DNA of 64,000 bases from Streptomyces sp. WM6378. GTDB lineage: Bacteria > Actinomycetota > Actinomycetes > Streptomycetales > Streptomycetaceae. This document shows positions 16,386 to 25,317 of this stretch, one piece after another. The notes beneath the pieces were generated by a model. It had not been told where the DNA came from and ran no database searches. It was given only the letters and a program-made list of their open reading frames with translations. Made by a program: the position numbers and the translations under genes. The number at the start of each line of letters is the position of its first letter. Position 1 is the first letter of the stretch. The stretch spans positions 1 through 64,000 of the forward strand of contig NZ_LGDD01000300.1 in NCBI RefSeq assembly GCF_001279695.1, read 5' to 3'.

Positions 16386-17167
16386 GAGCCCTCCGGGAGG
16401 TCGGCGGGCTCGTGCCGGCGCCAGCGGTGCAGGCTGCGTTTGAGGTGCAGCCGCCAGCTGGTGTCGCGCTCGCCGACGTGGACGCGCGGCAGGGCGTAGC
16501 GGCCGGTCAGCGGGCCCGGGTCGATGGCGCAGGCGTACTGGTAGCCGGCCGAGCGGACCGCGTCGACGGCGCGCAGGTCGACGGCGCCGTACGGGTAGCA
16601 GAAGCCCGCCACGTCGTGCCCGGTCAGGTCGAGGAGGAGCTGCCTGCTCTCGTGCACCTCGCGGCGCAGGGTGTCCTCGTCGGCGTGGGTCAGGTCGACG
16701 TGGCGCAGGCCGTGCGATGCGACCTCCATGCCCCAGGTGGCGGCCTGCTGGATGCCGCGCTCGTCGAGGAGCGGCTTGCGCGGGCCCAGCGGGTCCCACT
16801 CGTTGGTGCAGCCGAGCAGGCCCGGCAGCACGAACACCGTCGCCGTGCAGTCGTAGCGGCGCAGGAGCGCGATGGCCTCGGCCGTGAAGTCGGCGTACCC
16901 GTCGTCGAAGGTGAGGCCGACCAGGCCCTGGACGGTGCCGGCCGCACGGGCCCGGATGAGTTCGGCCACGCTCACCCCCTTGAGGCCGCGTCTTCGCAGC
17001 CAGCGAAGTTGGCGTTCGAAGCGGCGCGGGGAGACGGTGATGCGGTACGGGTCGTCCGTGGTGTGGGTCACCGAGTGGTACATGGCCACCCACAGCGGTG
17101 CGGCGGGGCGGGGTCGCGAACCAGTCAGTGGACCCCACGGGTCGCCGACTGCCGTGTCAACGGGCAT
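16382..17167 (-). CDS. Polysaccharide deacetylase (CE4/NodB)
   Basis: This is a 261-residue CE4-family metal-dependent deacetylase. Motif 1 is LTFDDGYADF, and motif 2 reads ASHGLRHVDLTH, providing the His-x3-His metal ligands. CYPYGAVD and the later PRVHVGE segment correspond to the remaining motifs. No signal peptide or membrane helix is visible, so it is likely cytoplasmic and acts on a lipid-linked intermediate rather than the secreted polymer. It overlaps the flippase gene upstream by 11 bases and the glycosyltransferase downstream by four, so all three are probably translated in a coupled way. Confidence 0.88.
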   Translation of the reverse strand: MPVDTAVGDPWGPLTGSRPRPAAPLWVAMYHSVTHTTDDPYRITVSPRRFERQLRWLRRRGLKGVSVAELIRARAAGTVQGLVGLTFDDGYADFTAEAIALLRRYDCTATVFVLPGLLGCTNEWDPLGPRKPLLDERGIQQAATWGMEVASHGLRHVDLTHADEDTLRREVHESRQLLLDLTGHDVAGFCYPYGAVDLRAVDAVRSAGYQYACAIDPGPLTGRYALPRVHVGERDTSWRLHLKRSLHRWRRHEPADLPEGS

Positions 17168-18767
17168 GCCAGAGCTTTCGTGTGACGGGACGGAACAGCA
17201 GACAGAACTCCCGGACCCGCAGCAGCCGGGCCACGACGGCGAACACGACGACGGCCGAGGTGGCCCCGACGGTCAGCGCCAGTACGGGATTTGGTGTTTC
17301 GTACGCCCCCCACCAGCAGACGGCGGTCGCGCCGCCCGCGGCCACGACGAGCCGGGCGAGCTGCCCGCCCACCCAGCGCACGGACAGCGCCGTGCGGCGC
17401 CGCCCGCTGCCCCACAGGAGCATGAGCGCGGTCAGCGTGATGCCGAGCGCGTTGGCGCCGGCGATGCCGGGCGCGCCCCACACCGGTACGGCGAGGGCCC
17501 CCGCCACGGCGGTCGCGGCGAGCCCGGAGAGCATGGCGCAGGCCGGGAACCACAGGGGCCGGGCCTCGGAGAAGTAGGAGCGGGCGAGCACCCCGACGAG
17601 GGTCTGGCCGAGCAGTCCGAGCGCGTACATGCGCATCACGTCGGCGGTCGCCGCGGTGTCGTGGGCGGTGAACGCGCCGCGCTGGAACAGGACTTGGATG
17701 ATCTGCGGGGCGCACGCCACCACCACCGAGGCGCCGAGCAGCACGATGGTGCCTGCCACGATCAGGTCGCTCTCCACCCGGCGCCGGGCCCGCTCGGTGT
17801 CGCCCGCGGCGAGGGCCCGGGCGATGACGGGGAAGGTGACCGTGCACAGCATCAGGGAGAGCACCATCGGCATCTGCGCCACCTTCTGGGCGTAGTTCAG
17901 GTGCGAGATGGCCCCGGCGGGCAGCGGCGCGGCCAGGAACCGCTCGATGAGGACCTGTGTCTGGCGGCTGAGCGCGAACACCACGATCGGGGCGACCAGG
18001 GCGAGCCGCAGTGCCTGCGCCGTGCCCCGGGTGGGCCGGCGCGCGGCGGGCAGGGCGACGACGGGTTCCCGGTCGCGCCAGCTGTGCCACAGCGCGGGCA
18101 GCTGGACGAGGATCATGAGGACGCCGCCGAGCGCGACCCCGGCCGCCGCGGCCCGCACGCCCCACGCCCTGCCGAGCAGCAGGAGCAGGGCGATGATGCC
18201 CACGTTGTAGGCCACGTAGATCGACGCGGGCGCCAGGAAGCGGCCGTGCCCGCGCAGGGCGGCGCTGCAGTATCCGGTGAGCCCGAAGGTGAGCACGCAG
18301 GTCGCGGTCAGCCGGGTGCAGTCGACGGCCAGGTCCGCGCGGGGCAGCCCGGGCGCGAGCACCGCGACCACGGCGGGGGCCGCGGCGATGAGGACGGCGC
18401 CGCCCGCGGCCAGTACGAGCATCAGCCGGGGCAGGGTGGCCGCCACCAGGGTGCGGACCGGGTCGGGGCCGGTGTGCCCGGCTCGTTTGACCAGCGCGAG
18501 GCTGAACGCGGGTACGAGGACGAAGGCCAGGCCGTCCTCGATCAGCAGCGTCGCGGCGACCTCCGGGACCGTCCAGGCGACCAGGAAGGCGTCGGTGTCG
18601 GTGTCGGCGCCGAAGAAGTGCGCGAAGGCCTGGTCGCGCAGCAGGCCGAGGAGGGCTCCGGCGACCGTGAGGCCGGCGGTGAGGAACGCGGCCCGCGCCA
18701 ACAGCCGCCCGGACGAGCCGAGTTCGGGCGCGGCCGTGGGTGCGAGCGGAGGAACGATCTTCGTCAC
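17157..18767 (-). CDS. MurJ/MviN-type lipid-linked oligosaccharide flippase
   Basis: This is a 536-residue polytopic membrane protein with about 14 predicted hydrophobic helices and MviN/MurJ-like landmarks near the N-terminus (LLGLLRDQAFAHFFGADTDTDAFLVAW, quoted here only in part as family context). In this setting it probably flips the undecaprenyl-linked EPS repeat unit (a Wzx role) rather than lipid II. GTG 18767 forms a GTGA overlap with the polymerase gene; the C-terminus overlaps the deacetylase start. Alternative: a second MurJ for peptidoglycan, but the operon argues against that. Confidence 0.85.
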   Translation of the reverse strand: MTKIVPPLAPTAAPELGSSGRLLARAAFLTAGLTVAGALLGLLRDQAFAHFFGADTDTDAFLVAWTVPEVAATLLIEDGLAFVLVPAFSLALVKRAGHTGPDPVRTLVAATLPRLMLVLAAGGAVLIAAAPAVVAVLAPGLPRADLAVDCTRLTATCVLTFGLTGYCSAALRGHGRFLAPASIYVAYNVGIIALLLLLGRAWGVRAAAAGVALGGVLMILVQLPALWHSWRDREPVVALPAARRPTRGTAQALRLALVAPIVVFALSRQTQVLIERFLAAPLPAGAISHLNYAQKVAQMPMVLSLMLCTVTFPVIARALAAGDTERARRRVESDLIVAGTIVLLGASVVVACAPQIIQVLFQRGAFTAHDTAATADVMRMYALGLLGQTLVGVLARSYFSEARPLWFPACAMLSGLAATAVAGALAVPVWGAPGIAGANALGITLTALMLLWGSGRRRTALSVRWVGGQLARLVVAAGGATAVCWWGAYETPNPVLALTVGATSAVVVFAVVARLLRVREFCLLFRPVTRKLWHAR

Positions 18768-20086
18768 GGGCGGGCCGCCCGCCGTGCGGCGAGTGCCCAC
18801 CAGGCGGCGAGGCCGAGGGCGAGCGCGGTCACCGCGGTGGAGGGCCCGCCGATGTCACCGTAGAAGAAGTCGACGAGCAGCCAGATCAGGAGGCCGTTGG
18901 CGATCAGGGCGCAGTCCATCGGGGCGCCTTGCCCGCGCGCGAGGCGCAGTCTCCGGACGCCGGCGACCAGGAGCGCGGCCCAGCCGCCGACGACGGTGAC
19001 CACGCCGAGCAGGCCCTGCTCGCTCAGGACGAGGAGGTACATGTTGTGCGGGGAGAGCAGGGGCTGGCGCTTGAAGGCCGCGCCCGCGCCCGCGGTGTCG
19101 CTGCCGGAGGACAGGGCGAGCGAGGAGTTCGCATCGCGGTGAGCCGGGAAACCCTTCAACCCGACGCCCGTGAGCGGAGTTTGACGCCACATCAGTTCCG
19201 CTGCCGCCCACATGGTGTACCGGTCGGTCACGGACTGGTCGGGGGCGCTCTCGACCTGGGTGATGCTGGCGAGCCGCTCCTGGAGCAGCTGGGTGCCTGA
19301 CCCGCTGGCGCCGACCAGGACGACGGTGGCCGCCGCGATCACCGCGAGGACGGCCAGCGCCCGGCGCACCCCGGAGAGCAGCAGCAGTGCGCAGGCCGCG
19401 ACGGCCGTCGCGATCCAGGCGCCCCGGCTGAACGACACGGCGAGCGGAAGCAGCAGGAGCGCCGCGCAGGCGAGGGCGGCCAGGCGCCGGCCACGGCTCG
19501 CGCCGGGGGTGGGGTCGAGGGCGAGACCGACCGAGCAGAGCAGCCCGCAGGACACCACGGTGGCCATGCCCATGATGTCCGAGGCGCCGAAGGTGCCGAC
19601 CGCGCGGATGTCCTCGCCCATGTAGGAGGCGCCGGTGGAGGTCGCGTACTGCACGACGCCGACGCCGCCCTCGAACAGGGCGAGCGCCACCACGCCCGCC
19701 GCGGCGAGCCGGAAGTCGTCGCGGTCGCGCAGCAGGAGCAGCACGGCGAGCGGCACGAGTACGAAGATCTGGAGGTAGCGGCCGAGCCCGGCGACCGCGG
19801 TGCCGGGATCCGCGGCGCCCATCGCGGCCACGCAGATCCCGGCCACGGGGAGCCCCATGACGAGAGCGGCCGTACGGGTCAGCGGCCGGACGCCCTCGCG
19901 CAGGACCCGCACAAGCGCCCACACCACGAGCACCCCGCAGGCCGCGTCGGCGGCGGTCGCCGAGCCCTCGCCGCCCAGCGGGGGAGTGGCGAGCAGCGCG
20001 ATCACGGCGAGCAGCGGCAGCAGGTGCAGGGCCCGGCGCAGCGGGGCCGGGACAGGCATCGGCGGCGCGGCCGCGAAGGCGTGCAC
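18764..20086 (-). CDS. O-antigen ligase/Wzy-like polysaccharide polymerase
   Basis: This is a 440-residue integral membrane protein with about 12 hydrophobic segments and a large extracytoplasmic loop, the topology of the Wzy_C/O-antigen ligase family. The loop holds DRYTMWAAAELMWRQTPLTG, with GVGLKGFPAHRD and LLSPHNMYLLVLSEQGLLG, where the conserved His-Asn region is typical. It would join repeat units on the outer face. GTG 20086 begins three bases beyond the stop of the preceding gene. The start was chosen for that spacing and because the hydrophobic region begins shortly afterwards. Confidence 0.87.
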   Translation of the reverse strand: MHAFAAAPPMPVPAPLRRALHLLPLLAVIALLATPPLGGEGSATAADAACGVLVVWALVRVLREGVRPLTRTAALVMGLPVAGICVAAMGAADPGTAVAGLGRYLQIFVLVPLAVLLLLRDRDDFRLAAAGVVALALFEGGVGVVQYATSTGASYMGEDIRAVGTFGASDIMGMATVVSCGLLCSVGLALDPTPGASRGRRLAALACAALLLLPLAVSFSRGAWIATAVAACALLLLSGVRRALAVLAVIAAATVVLVGASGSGTQLLQERLASITQVESAPDQSVTDRYTMWAAAELMWRQTPLTGVGLKGFPAHRDANSSLALSSGSDTAGAGAAFKRQPLLSPHNMYLLVLSEQGLLGVVTVVGGWAALLVAGVRRLRLARGQGAPMDCALIANGLLIWLLVDFFYGDIGGPSTAVTALALGLAAWWALAARRAARP

Positions 20087-20088
20087 GC

Positions 20089-21564
20089 TCAGCTCCCCGT
20101 GGGGCGGACGAGGCAGACCGCGGTGCGCAGCAGGATGCACAGGTCCTGCCACAGCGACCAGTGGTCGATGTAGTAGTTGTCGTAACGGGCCCGGTCCTCG
20201 ATCGAGGTGTCGCCGCGCAGCCCCTGCACCTGGGCGAGCCCGGTCAGGCCGACGGGCATCCGGTGCCGGGCCGCGTAGCCGGGGTGCGCCTGGCTGAACT
20301 GGGCCACGAAATAGGGGCGTTCGGGCCGGGGGCCGACGAGGCTTATATCGCCCCGGATCACGTTCCACAGCTGGGGCAGCTCGTCCAGGGACGTGCGGCG
20401 CATGAAGTTCCCGGCCCGGCTCATCCGCTGGTCGTCGGCGATGGTCCAGCGGGTGGCGGCCTCGTGCGCGGTGTCGGGGCGCAGCGTACGGAACTTGAGG
20501 AGGGTGAACGCCCGCCCGCGCATCCCGATCCGCTCTTGCCGGAACAACACGCCGGGCCCGTCGCTGCGGCGAAGGACCAGCGCGCACACCGCGAGGACGG
20601 GGGCCGCGACGATCAGCGCGGGCACGGTGACGGCCAGGTCGACGAGCCGCTTGAAGAACAGGCCCGGCGCGGTGGCGGGGGCGGTGGTCAGCGGGCGGCA
20701 GGGGAAGGCGGCCAGCTCGTCCGACTGCTGGCGGGGTACGAGATGGCCGGGCGCGCGCGTGTCCAGCTGCCACAGCGTGCAGCCCATGGCCTCAAGTAGC
20801 GCCGGTGGAACGGAAGGTGAGGATTCGTGGGTGAACAGGCAGTCCTGCACCCCGTTCTGGATGACGGCGCGCTGGACGTCCTCCAGGCTGCGAAGGACCG
20901 GCACGGGCCCGGCCTCCACGGCACTCTCGGACGGCGGCACGACCACGCCGACCGGCCGGATGCCGCCGCTCGACTGGCGCACCAGCGCGGCCGTGACGCG
21001 CACAGCGGTGGCCGCCGGGCCCACCACCAGGGTGGGCCGGGGCCTGCGCATGGCCCGCCGGCGCCGCAGCCACAGCGCGGCGCCGCGCCCCGCGCAGCTC
21101 ACCAGCGTCTGGACGGCGCAGCCCGCCGCGACCGCGGACACCGTGAGCGGCGCGGCGGACGGCTCGTGGACCAGCGCGCTCTGATGGGCGAGCACGGTCG
21201 AAAGGGCGCACCAGCCGATCAGGGCGCGGAAGAACAGCGCGGGCACGTCGGCGAGCACGCCCCGTGCCATCGTCGGCCGGTAGAGCCCGGCCCGGGCGTT
21301 GAGCACGAGCGCCGTGGCCACGAGCAGCCCGGCGGGCCCGGGCGGCAGCCCGGAGTACGGCAGCACGAGCATGCCGAGCAGCCCGGCCGCGCAGTCCACC
21401 GTGAGCAGGGCGGACACGAACGCCCGTCCCGCGCGCGGCCGCCCGGTGGGCAGGGCGAAGTGGTCCGGCGCCTCGCGGGGCGTGACCACCGAAACGGTTC
21501 CCGATGACATCCCGGCGCCGTGGGGCGGCTTTCCGGCGGACGGGACGATGCTTTCCGCGGTCAC
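20089..21564 (-). CDS. Polyprenyl glycosylphosphotransferase (initiating sugar transferase)
   Basis: This is a 491-residue membrane enzyme that starts EPS assembly by moving a sugar-1-phosphate to undecaprenyl phosphate. The N-terminal half has several membrane helices and a Rossmann-like regulatory region (PTLVVGPAATAVRVTAAL). The C-terminal catalytic domain shows the membrane re-entrant helix (FKRLVDLAVTVPALIVAAPV), GVLFRQERIGMRGRAF, LKFRTL, FMRRTSLDELPQLWNVIRG and SLVGPRPERPYF. GTG 21564 overlaps the upstream glycosyltransferase stop (GTGA). Confidence 0.92.
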   Translation of the reverse strand: MTAESIVPSAGKPPHGAGMSSGTVSVVTPREAPDHFALPTGRPRAGRAFVSALLTVDCAAGLLGMLVLPYSGLPPGPAGLLVATALVLNARAGLYRPTMARGVLADVPALFFRALIGWCALSTVLAHQSALVHEPSAAPLTVSAVAAGCAVQTLVSCAGRGAALWLRRRRAMRRPRPTLVVGPAATAVRVTAALVRQSSGGIRPVGVVVPPSESAVEAGPVPVLRSLEDVQRAVIQNGVQDCLFTHESSPSVPPALLEAMGCTLWQLDTRAPGHLVPRQQSDELAAFPCRPLTTAPATAPGLFFKRLVDLAVTVPALIVAAPVLAVCALVLRRSDGPGVLFRQERIGMRGRAFTLLKFRTLRPDTAHEAATRWTIADDQRMSRAGNFMRRTSLDELPQLWNVIRGDISLVGPRPERPYFVAQFSQAHPGYAARHRMPVGLTGLAQVQGLRGDTSIEDRARYDNYYIDHWSLWQDLCILLRTAVCLVRPTGS

Positions 21565-22727
21565 TGGCTGATGCGTTCCCTGTGCTCGGAGCGCTGCAGG
21601 GCGGCCACATCGCGGTACACCTCCGCGATGCACCGGGCCGTCTGCCGCACGTCATGGGTGGTGGATACGTGCTCGTGCCCCTGGCGGGCGAGAACGGTGC
21701 GCAGCGCCGGGTCGGTCAGCAGATGCGTGATCGCGCGCGCCAACTCGGCCGGTTCGTCCGGGGTTACGAGACAGAGCGGGGCATGGCCGGGCGCGAGGCT
21801 CTCGGCCGAGCCCCCGACGTCGGTGACCACCACCGCCCGGCCGCACGCCATCGCCTCCAGCGGGGCGAGCGCCATCCCTTCCCAGCGCGAGGGCAGCACG
21901 ACCAGATCGGCCGCCCGGTACCAGGCGGCGGTGTCGGACACCGACCCGACGAAGGACACCGAGCGGGGCGCGGCCGCGCGCAGCGCCGCGAGGCCCGGCC
22001 CGTCGCCGACCAGCACCAGATGCGCGCCCGGCACCGAGGCGCGGACGTCCTGCCAGGCACGGAGCAGCACGTCCTGGCCCTTCTGCCGGCACAGCCGCCC
22101 GACACAGACGACCAGGGGTGCGTCGTGGGTGGACGGCACGTCGTCGGGCGCGCGGTAGTGATCGAGGTCGACGCCGTTGGGGATCACCGAGCAGGGTGCG
22201 AGGACGCCGGCCCGCAGCCCCGTGGCCCGCTCGCCCTCGCTGACGCACACGACGCGCGAGGTCCAGCGCACGGCGGCGCGCTCCCAACCCCGGGAAAGGC
22301 GAGCGACGATCCCGCCGACCGCCTCGAACGACCAGGCGTGCGGCTGGAAGACGGTGGGCACCCTGCCGCGCACCGCGAGCCGCGCGGCCACCCCGGCCTT
22401 CGCGCTGTGCGCGTGGATGACGTCGGGGCGTACGCGCCGGATCAGGCGGGCCGCCCGCACCGTCTCGCCGAGCAGCGCGGGGCCCGGCGAGCGGGTGGCC
22501 CGCCAGGGGTGCACCCGGGCACCCAGGCGGGTCAGTTCGGCGCTCAGCGGGCCCTCCTCCGGGCATGCCACGGTGACCCGGAATCCGTCGCGCAGCTGGT
22601 CCCGCACCAAGTCCGTGACGACTCGGGCCACGCCCCCCTCGACGGGCTGGACCAGGTGCAGGACGCTCAGGCCCCCCGCGGACCCCGGCCCTCCGGGTCC
22701 GCCGGGGGTGTTCGCTCTCGTCGGCAT
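21561..22727 (-). CDS. Family 4 glycosyltransferase, first gene of EPS operon
   Basis: This is a 388-residue GT-B glycosyltransferase: SVLHLVQPVEGGVARVV in the acceptor domain, DVIHAHSAKAGVAARL, then VIPNGVDLDHY, VVCVGRLCRQKGQDVLL and the donor-site signature LPSRWEGMALAPLEAMACG. It opens the operon that runs without gaps to 13415. The 289-base gap upstream (22728-23016) is shared with a divergent chaplin gene. On the minus strand it contains GGAAC and, 18 bases on, GGTT, a pattern also used by some ECF sigma factors, but this is weak. Confidence 0.9.
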   Translation of the reverse strand: MPTRANTPGGPGGPGSAGGLSVLHLVQPVEGGVARVVTDLVRDQLRDGFRVTVACPEEGPLSAELTRLGARVHPWRATRSPGPALLGETVRAARLIRRVRPDVIHAHSAKAGVAARLAVRGRVPTVFQPHAWSFEAVGGIVARLSRGWERAAVRWTSRVVCVSEGERATGLRAGVLAPCSVIPNGVDLDHYRAPDDVPSTHDAPLVVCVGRLCRQKGQDVLLRAWQDVRASVPGAHLVLVGDGPGLAALRAAAPRSVSFVGSVSDTAAWYRAADLVVLPSRWEGMALAPLEAMACGRAVVVTDVGGSAESLAPGHAPLCLVTPDEPAELARAITHLLTDPALRTVLARQGHEHVSTTHDVRQTARCIAEVYRDVAALQRSEHRERISQ

Positions 22728-22952
22728 GCGCGGTCACTCCGGTCTGGCGCTCGAAATGAAAGCTGAACAAAAAGATGCTGCGGGGCTCGCCTCGCAGCGG
22801 CCCGCCATGTGAATTCCGCATAACCGGTGCTCCGGCTGCCGAAGTTCCCCGCGCTTTGACAGGCCGGGGGCGGCGGGGAGCACTGTAACCGTATTTACAA
22901 CCCGGTTCCGTCATGAATGCGTGCGCCGGAGTGTCTCCTTCGGGCGATCGTG

Positions 22953-22980
22953 CGTATCCAGTTGACGACCCCGTCGTTGT
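22953..22980 (+). promoter_or_regulatory. Putative sigma-BldN-type promoter of chaplin gene at 23017
   Basis: CGTATC (22953-22958), 16 bases, CGTTGT (22975-22980): five of six matches to each box of CGTAAC/CGTTGA. The predicted leader is about 30 bases and contains GAAAGGAAAA before ATG 23017. Confidence 0.6.
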
Positions 22981-23016
22981 ATCGGTGGCCTCATCTCCAC
23001 CCGAAAGGAAAACGCG

Positions 23017-23271
23017 ATGAATCGAATTGCCAAGTCCGCCGTGTCGGCGGGCGCCGGCACCGCGATCGTGCTGCTCGGAGCCGGTATGGCGGCGGCCACG
23101 GGACAGGGCGGCGGGGCGCACGCCGAAGGCGTGGCCGAGGGTTCGCCGGGCGTCCTGTCGGGCAACCTGGTCCAGGTCCCGGTCCATGTGCCGGTGAATC
23201 TCTGCGGCAACACGGTGAGCGTGATCGGTCTGCTGAACCCGGCGTTCGGCAACCCCTGCGTCAACAAGTAA
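23017..23271 (+). CDS. Short chaplin
   Basis: This is an 84-residue secreted chaplin: signal peptide MNRIAKSAVSAGAGTAIVLL, a Gly-rich segment, then GSPGVLSGNLVQVPVHVPVN, NLCGNT, GLLNPAFGN and PCVNK. Both cysteines are present. AAAGGAAAA precedes ATG 23017. It is divergent from the EPS operon across a 289-base intergenic region, and the mature domain is nearly identical to that of the chaplin at 10261. Confidence 0.94.
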   Translation: MNRIAKSAVSAGAGTAIVLLGAGMAAATGQGGGAHAEGVAEGSPGVLSGNLVQVPVHVPVNLCGNTVSVIGLLNPAFGNPCVNK

Positions 23272-23290
23272 GCCGCAGGGGTGACGCCCT

Positions 23291-23323
23291 CGGACCGTGG
23301 CGGCGGCCCGTGTTCACGGTCCG
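23291..23323 (+). terminator. Hairpin after chaplin gene
   Basis: Arms CGGACCGTG (23291-23299) and CACGGTCCG (23315-23323) pair perfectly over a 15-base loop. Confidence 0.65.
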
Positions 23324-23379
23324 GACCCGCCCTTTGGCCGATTTCGCGGCCCCGGAAACCCGGGTTCACCCGTTAGGGG

Positions 23380-23407
23380 CAAAACTGGGCGCCCGGGGCC
23401 GCGTTGG
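23380..23407 (+). promoter_or_regulatory. Weak sigma-BldN-like promoter of chaplin gene at 23466
   Basis: CAAAAC (23380-23385), 16 bases, CGTTGG (23402-23407). The -10 box matches CGTTGA at five of six positions; the -35 box is poorer. Confidence 0.4.
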
Positions 23408-23465
23408 GGTCTAGGTCGAGTGACAACACCCGGTCAATGTCTTTCTGAATGAGGAGTGCTTCTCC

Positions 23466-23705
23466 ATGTCGCGTACCGCGAAGGCTCTGGTCCTGTCCAC
23501 CGCCGCCGCTGCTGCCATCGCCGGTGGGGCCGGCGTCGCTTCCGCCGAGGCCGACGCGCACGGCGCGGCCACCCACTCCCCCGGCGTGGTGTCCGGCAAC
23601 GCGGCGCAGGTCCCGGTCCACGTGCCGGTGAACGTCTGCGGCAACACGGTGAACGTGATCGGTCTGCTGAACCCGGCGTTCGGCAACACCTGCGTCAACA
23701 AGTAG
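23466..23705 (+). CDS. Short chaplin
   Basis: This is a 79-residue secreted chaplin with signal peptide MSRTAKALVLSTAAAAAIAG cut after ASA, and the domain SPGVVSGNAAQVPVHVPVN, NVCGNT, GLLNPAFGN, TCVNK. Both Cys are conserved. It is a tandem neighbour of the chaplin at 23017 but has its own promoter-like sequence and terminator, so it is probably a separate unit. The signal peptide resembles that of the chaplin at 28738 rather than that of its neighbour. Confidence 0.94.
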   Translation: MSRTAKALVLSTAAAAAIAGGAGVASAEADAHGAATHSPGVVSGNAAQVPVHVPVNVCGNTVNVIGLLNPAFGNTCVNK

Positions 23706-23714
23706 TCCCCTGCC

Positions 23715-23758
23715 GAAGCCCCGGCCGCTCCCCCCTTCCAAGGAGCCGCCGGGGCTTC
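23715..23758 (+). terminator. Hairpin terminator after chaplin gene
   Basis: GAAGCCCCGGC (23715-23725) pairs with GCCGGGGCTTC (23748-23758). The loop itself contains a further CTCC/GGAG pairing. Confidence 0.8.
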
Positions 23759-23933
23759 GTGCTGCCCCGGATGGCGGTAGCTCACCAAGGGGCTCCGAGA
23801 ACGGAGTTGTACCAGCTAGGCGCGGTGCGGCGGAAAGCTGACGATCAGACAGGACGACTACGCGGTTGCGGTGGGTGCGGGCCCCACGGACGGTGAGAAA
23901 AGTTCACACGCCTCACCGAAGGAGAACCGTTTC

Positions 23934-24512
23934 ATGCGCGTACGAACACCGCGGAGACTGGTCGCTGTGGCCCTTTCGACCGCGATTGTCATCGGATCCG
24001 CCGAAACGGCGATGGCCGCCGACTTCCAGCCGCCGCGATCGGTCCGCGCCGACGTACCGGTACCGGGTGCCGACGCCCTGCTCGCTCAGATCAAGCAGCT
24101 GGGCCCCATCGGGCCGCTGCTCTCGACCGTGACCGACCTGCTGAACGGTGTGCTCGGCGGCGCGTCCCCGGCCGACGCCACCGCGCTGGCGAACAAGGCG
24201 ACGGCCGCCCTCGACGCGGTCAAGGCGGCGGCCCCGGCGGCGCCCACCGCCCCGGGGATTCCGTTGGGCGGACCGCAGAAGGCCGCGGCCCCGATGGACA
24301 TCAAGGACGACGCCGTCGCGGCGGCCAAGAAGGCCATCGCCGACCTCATCGCCGCCGTCACCAAGGGCGACGTCGTGGCCATCCTGGCCGCGGCGACCGC
24401 GGTGCTCACCGGCCTCATCGGCGTCATCCTGGCCATCCTGCTCGGCGGCGGCCTGCCGCTGCCCGCCCTGCCGGGCCTGCCCCTGCCGCCAGTACCCCTG
24501 CCCGGCGCCTGA
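23934..24512 (+). CDS. Small secreted protein of unknown function
   Basis: This is a 192-residue exported protein. The start ATG 23934 was chosen for the strong GAAGGAGAA ahead of it and the signal peptide that follows (LVAVALSTAIVIGSAETAMA). The mature part has an amphipathic Ala-rich region (LLAQIKQLGPIGPLL, DATALANKATAALDAVKAA) and ends in a long hydrophobic stretch (VLTGLIGVILAILLGGGLPL) finishing LPGLPLPPVPLPGA. The C-terminal helix could insert in a membrane or mediate self-assembly. I do not recognise a family. Its position among chaplins suggests a surface role. A 14-bp terminator follows. Confidence 0.72.
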   Translation: MRVRTPRRLVAVALSTAIVIGSAETAMAADFQPPRSVRADVPVPGADALLAQIKQLGPIGPLLSTVTDLLNGVLGGASPADATALANKATAALDAVKAAAPAAPTAPGIPLGGPQKAAAPMDIKDDAVAAAKKAIADLIAAVTKGDVVAILAAATAVLTGLIGVILAILLGGGLPLPALPGLPLPPVPLPGA

Positions 24513-24525
24513 GCCGCACCCCCCG

Positions 24526-24566
24526 CCGAGAGCGCCGGCCCGACATCAGGACCGGCGCTCTCGGCC
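24526..24566 (+). terminator. Hairpin terminator after secreted protein gene
   Basis: GCCGAGAGCGCCGG (24526-24539) pairs perfectly with CCGGCGCTCTCGGC (24553-24566). Confidence 0.85.
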
Positions 24567-24814
24567 GTCCGGAAGCCGGCAGAGCAGCCCAACTGCCCCT
24601 GTCCACACGGCAATTCATGAAAACCTCATACGAATAACTGCCGTTCTCCGCAATTGGCCGCCCGCCCATGAATCGATGCCCGAAGGGTTTCTCAATCGTC
24701 CGGAGGTCGTTAGCCAAGGCGAAGCAGGGCAATGCATTCAGGAACACACGCGGTGCCAGTGAGTGGGCGGCGTGTGCGGCCAGTACGGCGATCCAACTCG
24801 CCGCGGAAGGATTG

Positions 24815-25156
24815 ATGATGAAGTCGATGAAGGTTGTTGCGGCACTCGCCGGCTCCCTCGCGGTCGTGGGCGCGGCGGCGCCGGCCTTCGCGGCCGGTAA
24901 CGTCACGCCACCGGCGGCGCCGGCCTTCAAGGCCGGTGACCTCACGCCCATGAGCCTGAACGGCGGCCTCGACGCGATCGCCCAGAACGTCGCCAACGCG
25001 AACCTGGCCGACGCGCAGCCCCTCCAGACCAACCTGATCGACCCCAAGTCGGCCGAGTCGCTGAGCCCCGCGGTGGTCGGCACCGCCAAGAGCATCAGGA
25101 AGACCAACGGGTCGACCAGCCCGGACCAGCTCATCGGCGGTCTTCCGGTCGGCTGA
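24815..25156 (+). CDS. Small secreted protein of unknown function
   Basis: This is a 113-residue exported protein. Two adjacent ATGs (24815, 24818) are possible; GGAAGG at 24805-24810 suits the second better. The signal peptide is KVVAALAGSLAVVGAAAPAF with cleavage after AFA. The mature part is short and polar: an imperfect repeat (PPAAPAFKAGDLTP), then LNGGLDAIAQNVANANLADA, and DQLIGGLPVG at the end. No cysteines and no family that I recognise. It lies between chaplin genes and is probably part of the same surface programme. Confidence 0.7.
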   Translation: MMKSMKVVAALAGSLAVVGAAAPAFAAGNVTPPAAPAFKAGDLTPMSLNGGLDAIAQNVANANLADAQPLQTNLIDPKSAESLSPAVVGTAKSIRKTNGSTSPDQLIGGLPVG

Positions 25157-25261
25157 TCCCCACATCCTGAACAGGGCTTTCCTGACAGCGAATTGATCGG
25201 ATAAACGGCCCGTTCATGCGCTGTACGAGGGAAAGACAATAAACCCGGCGTGTTCGCTTCC

Positions 25262-25290
25262 GGTGACTTATGGACGTCTGCCTACGCTGA
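25262..25290 (+). promoter_or_regulatory. Possible sigma-BldN-like promoter of chaplin gene at 25318
   Basis: GGTGAC (25262-25267), 17 bases, CGCTGA (25285-25290). The -10 box is one mismatch from CGTTGA; the spacing is one base longer than in the other chaplin promoters. Confidence 0.35.
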
Positions 25291-25317
25291 GGCAACCGTC
25301 GAACGGAAGGTTTCACC

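Noticed and set aside
22795..22870. GGAAC-N18-GGTT as a sigma-R promoter for the EPS operon
   Set aside because: Only a short match, with no second line of evidence, so not listed as a feature.
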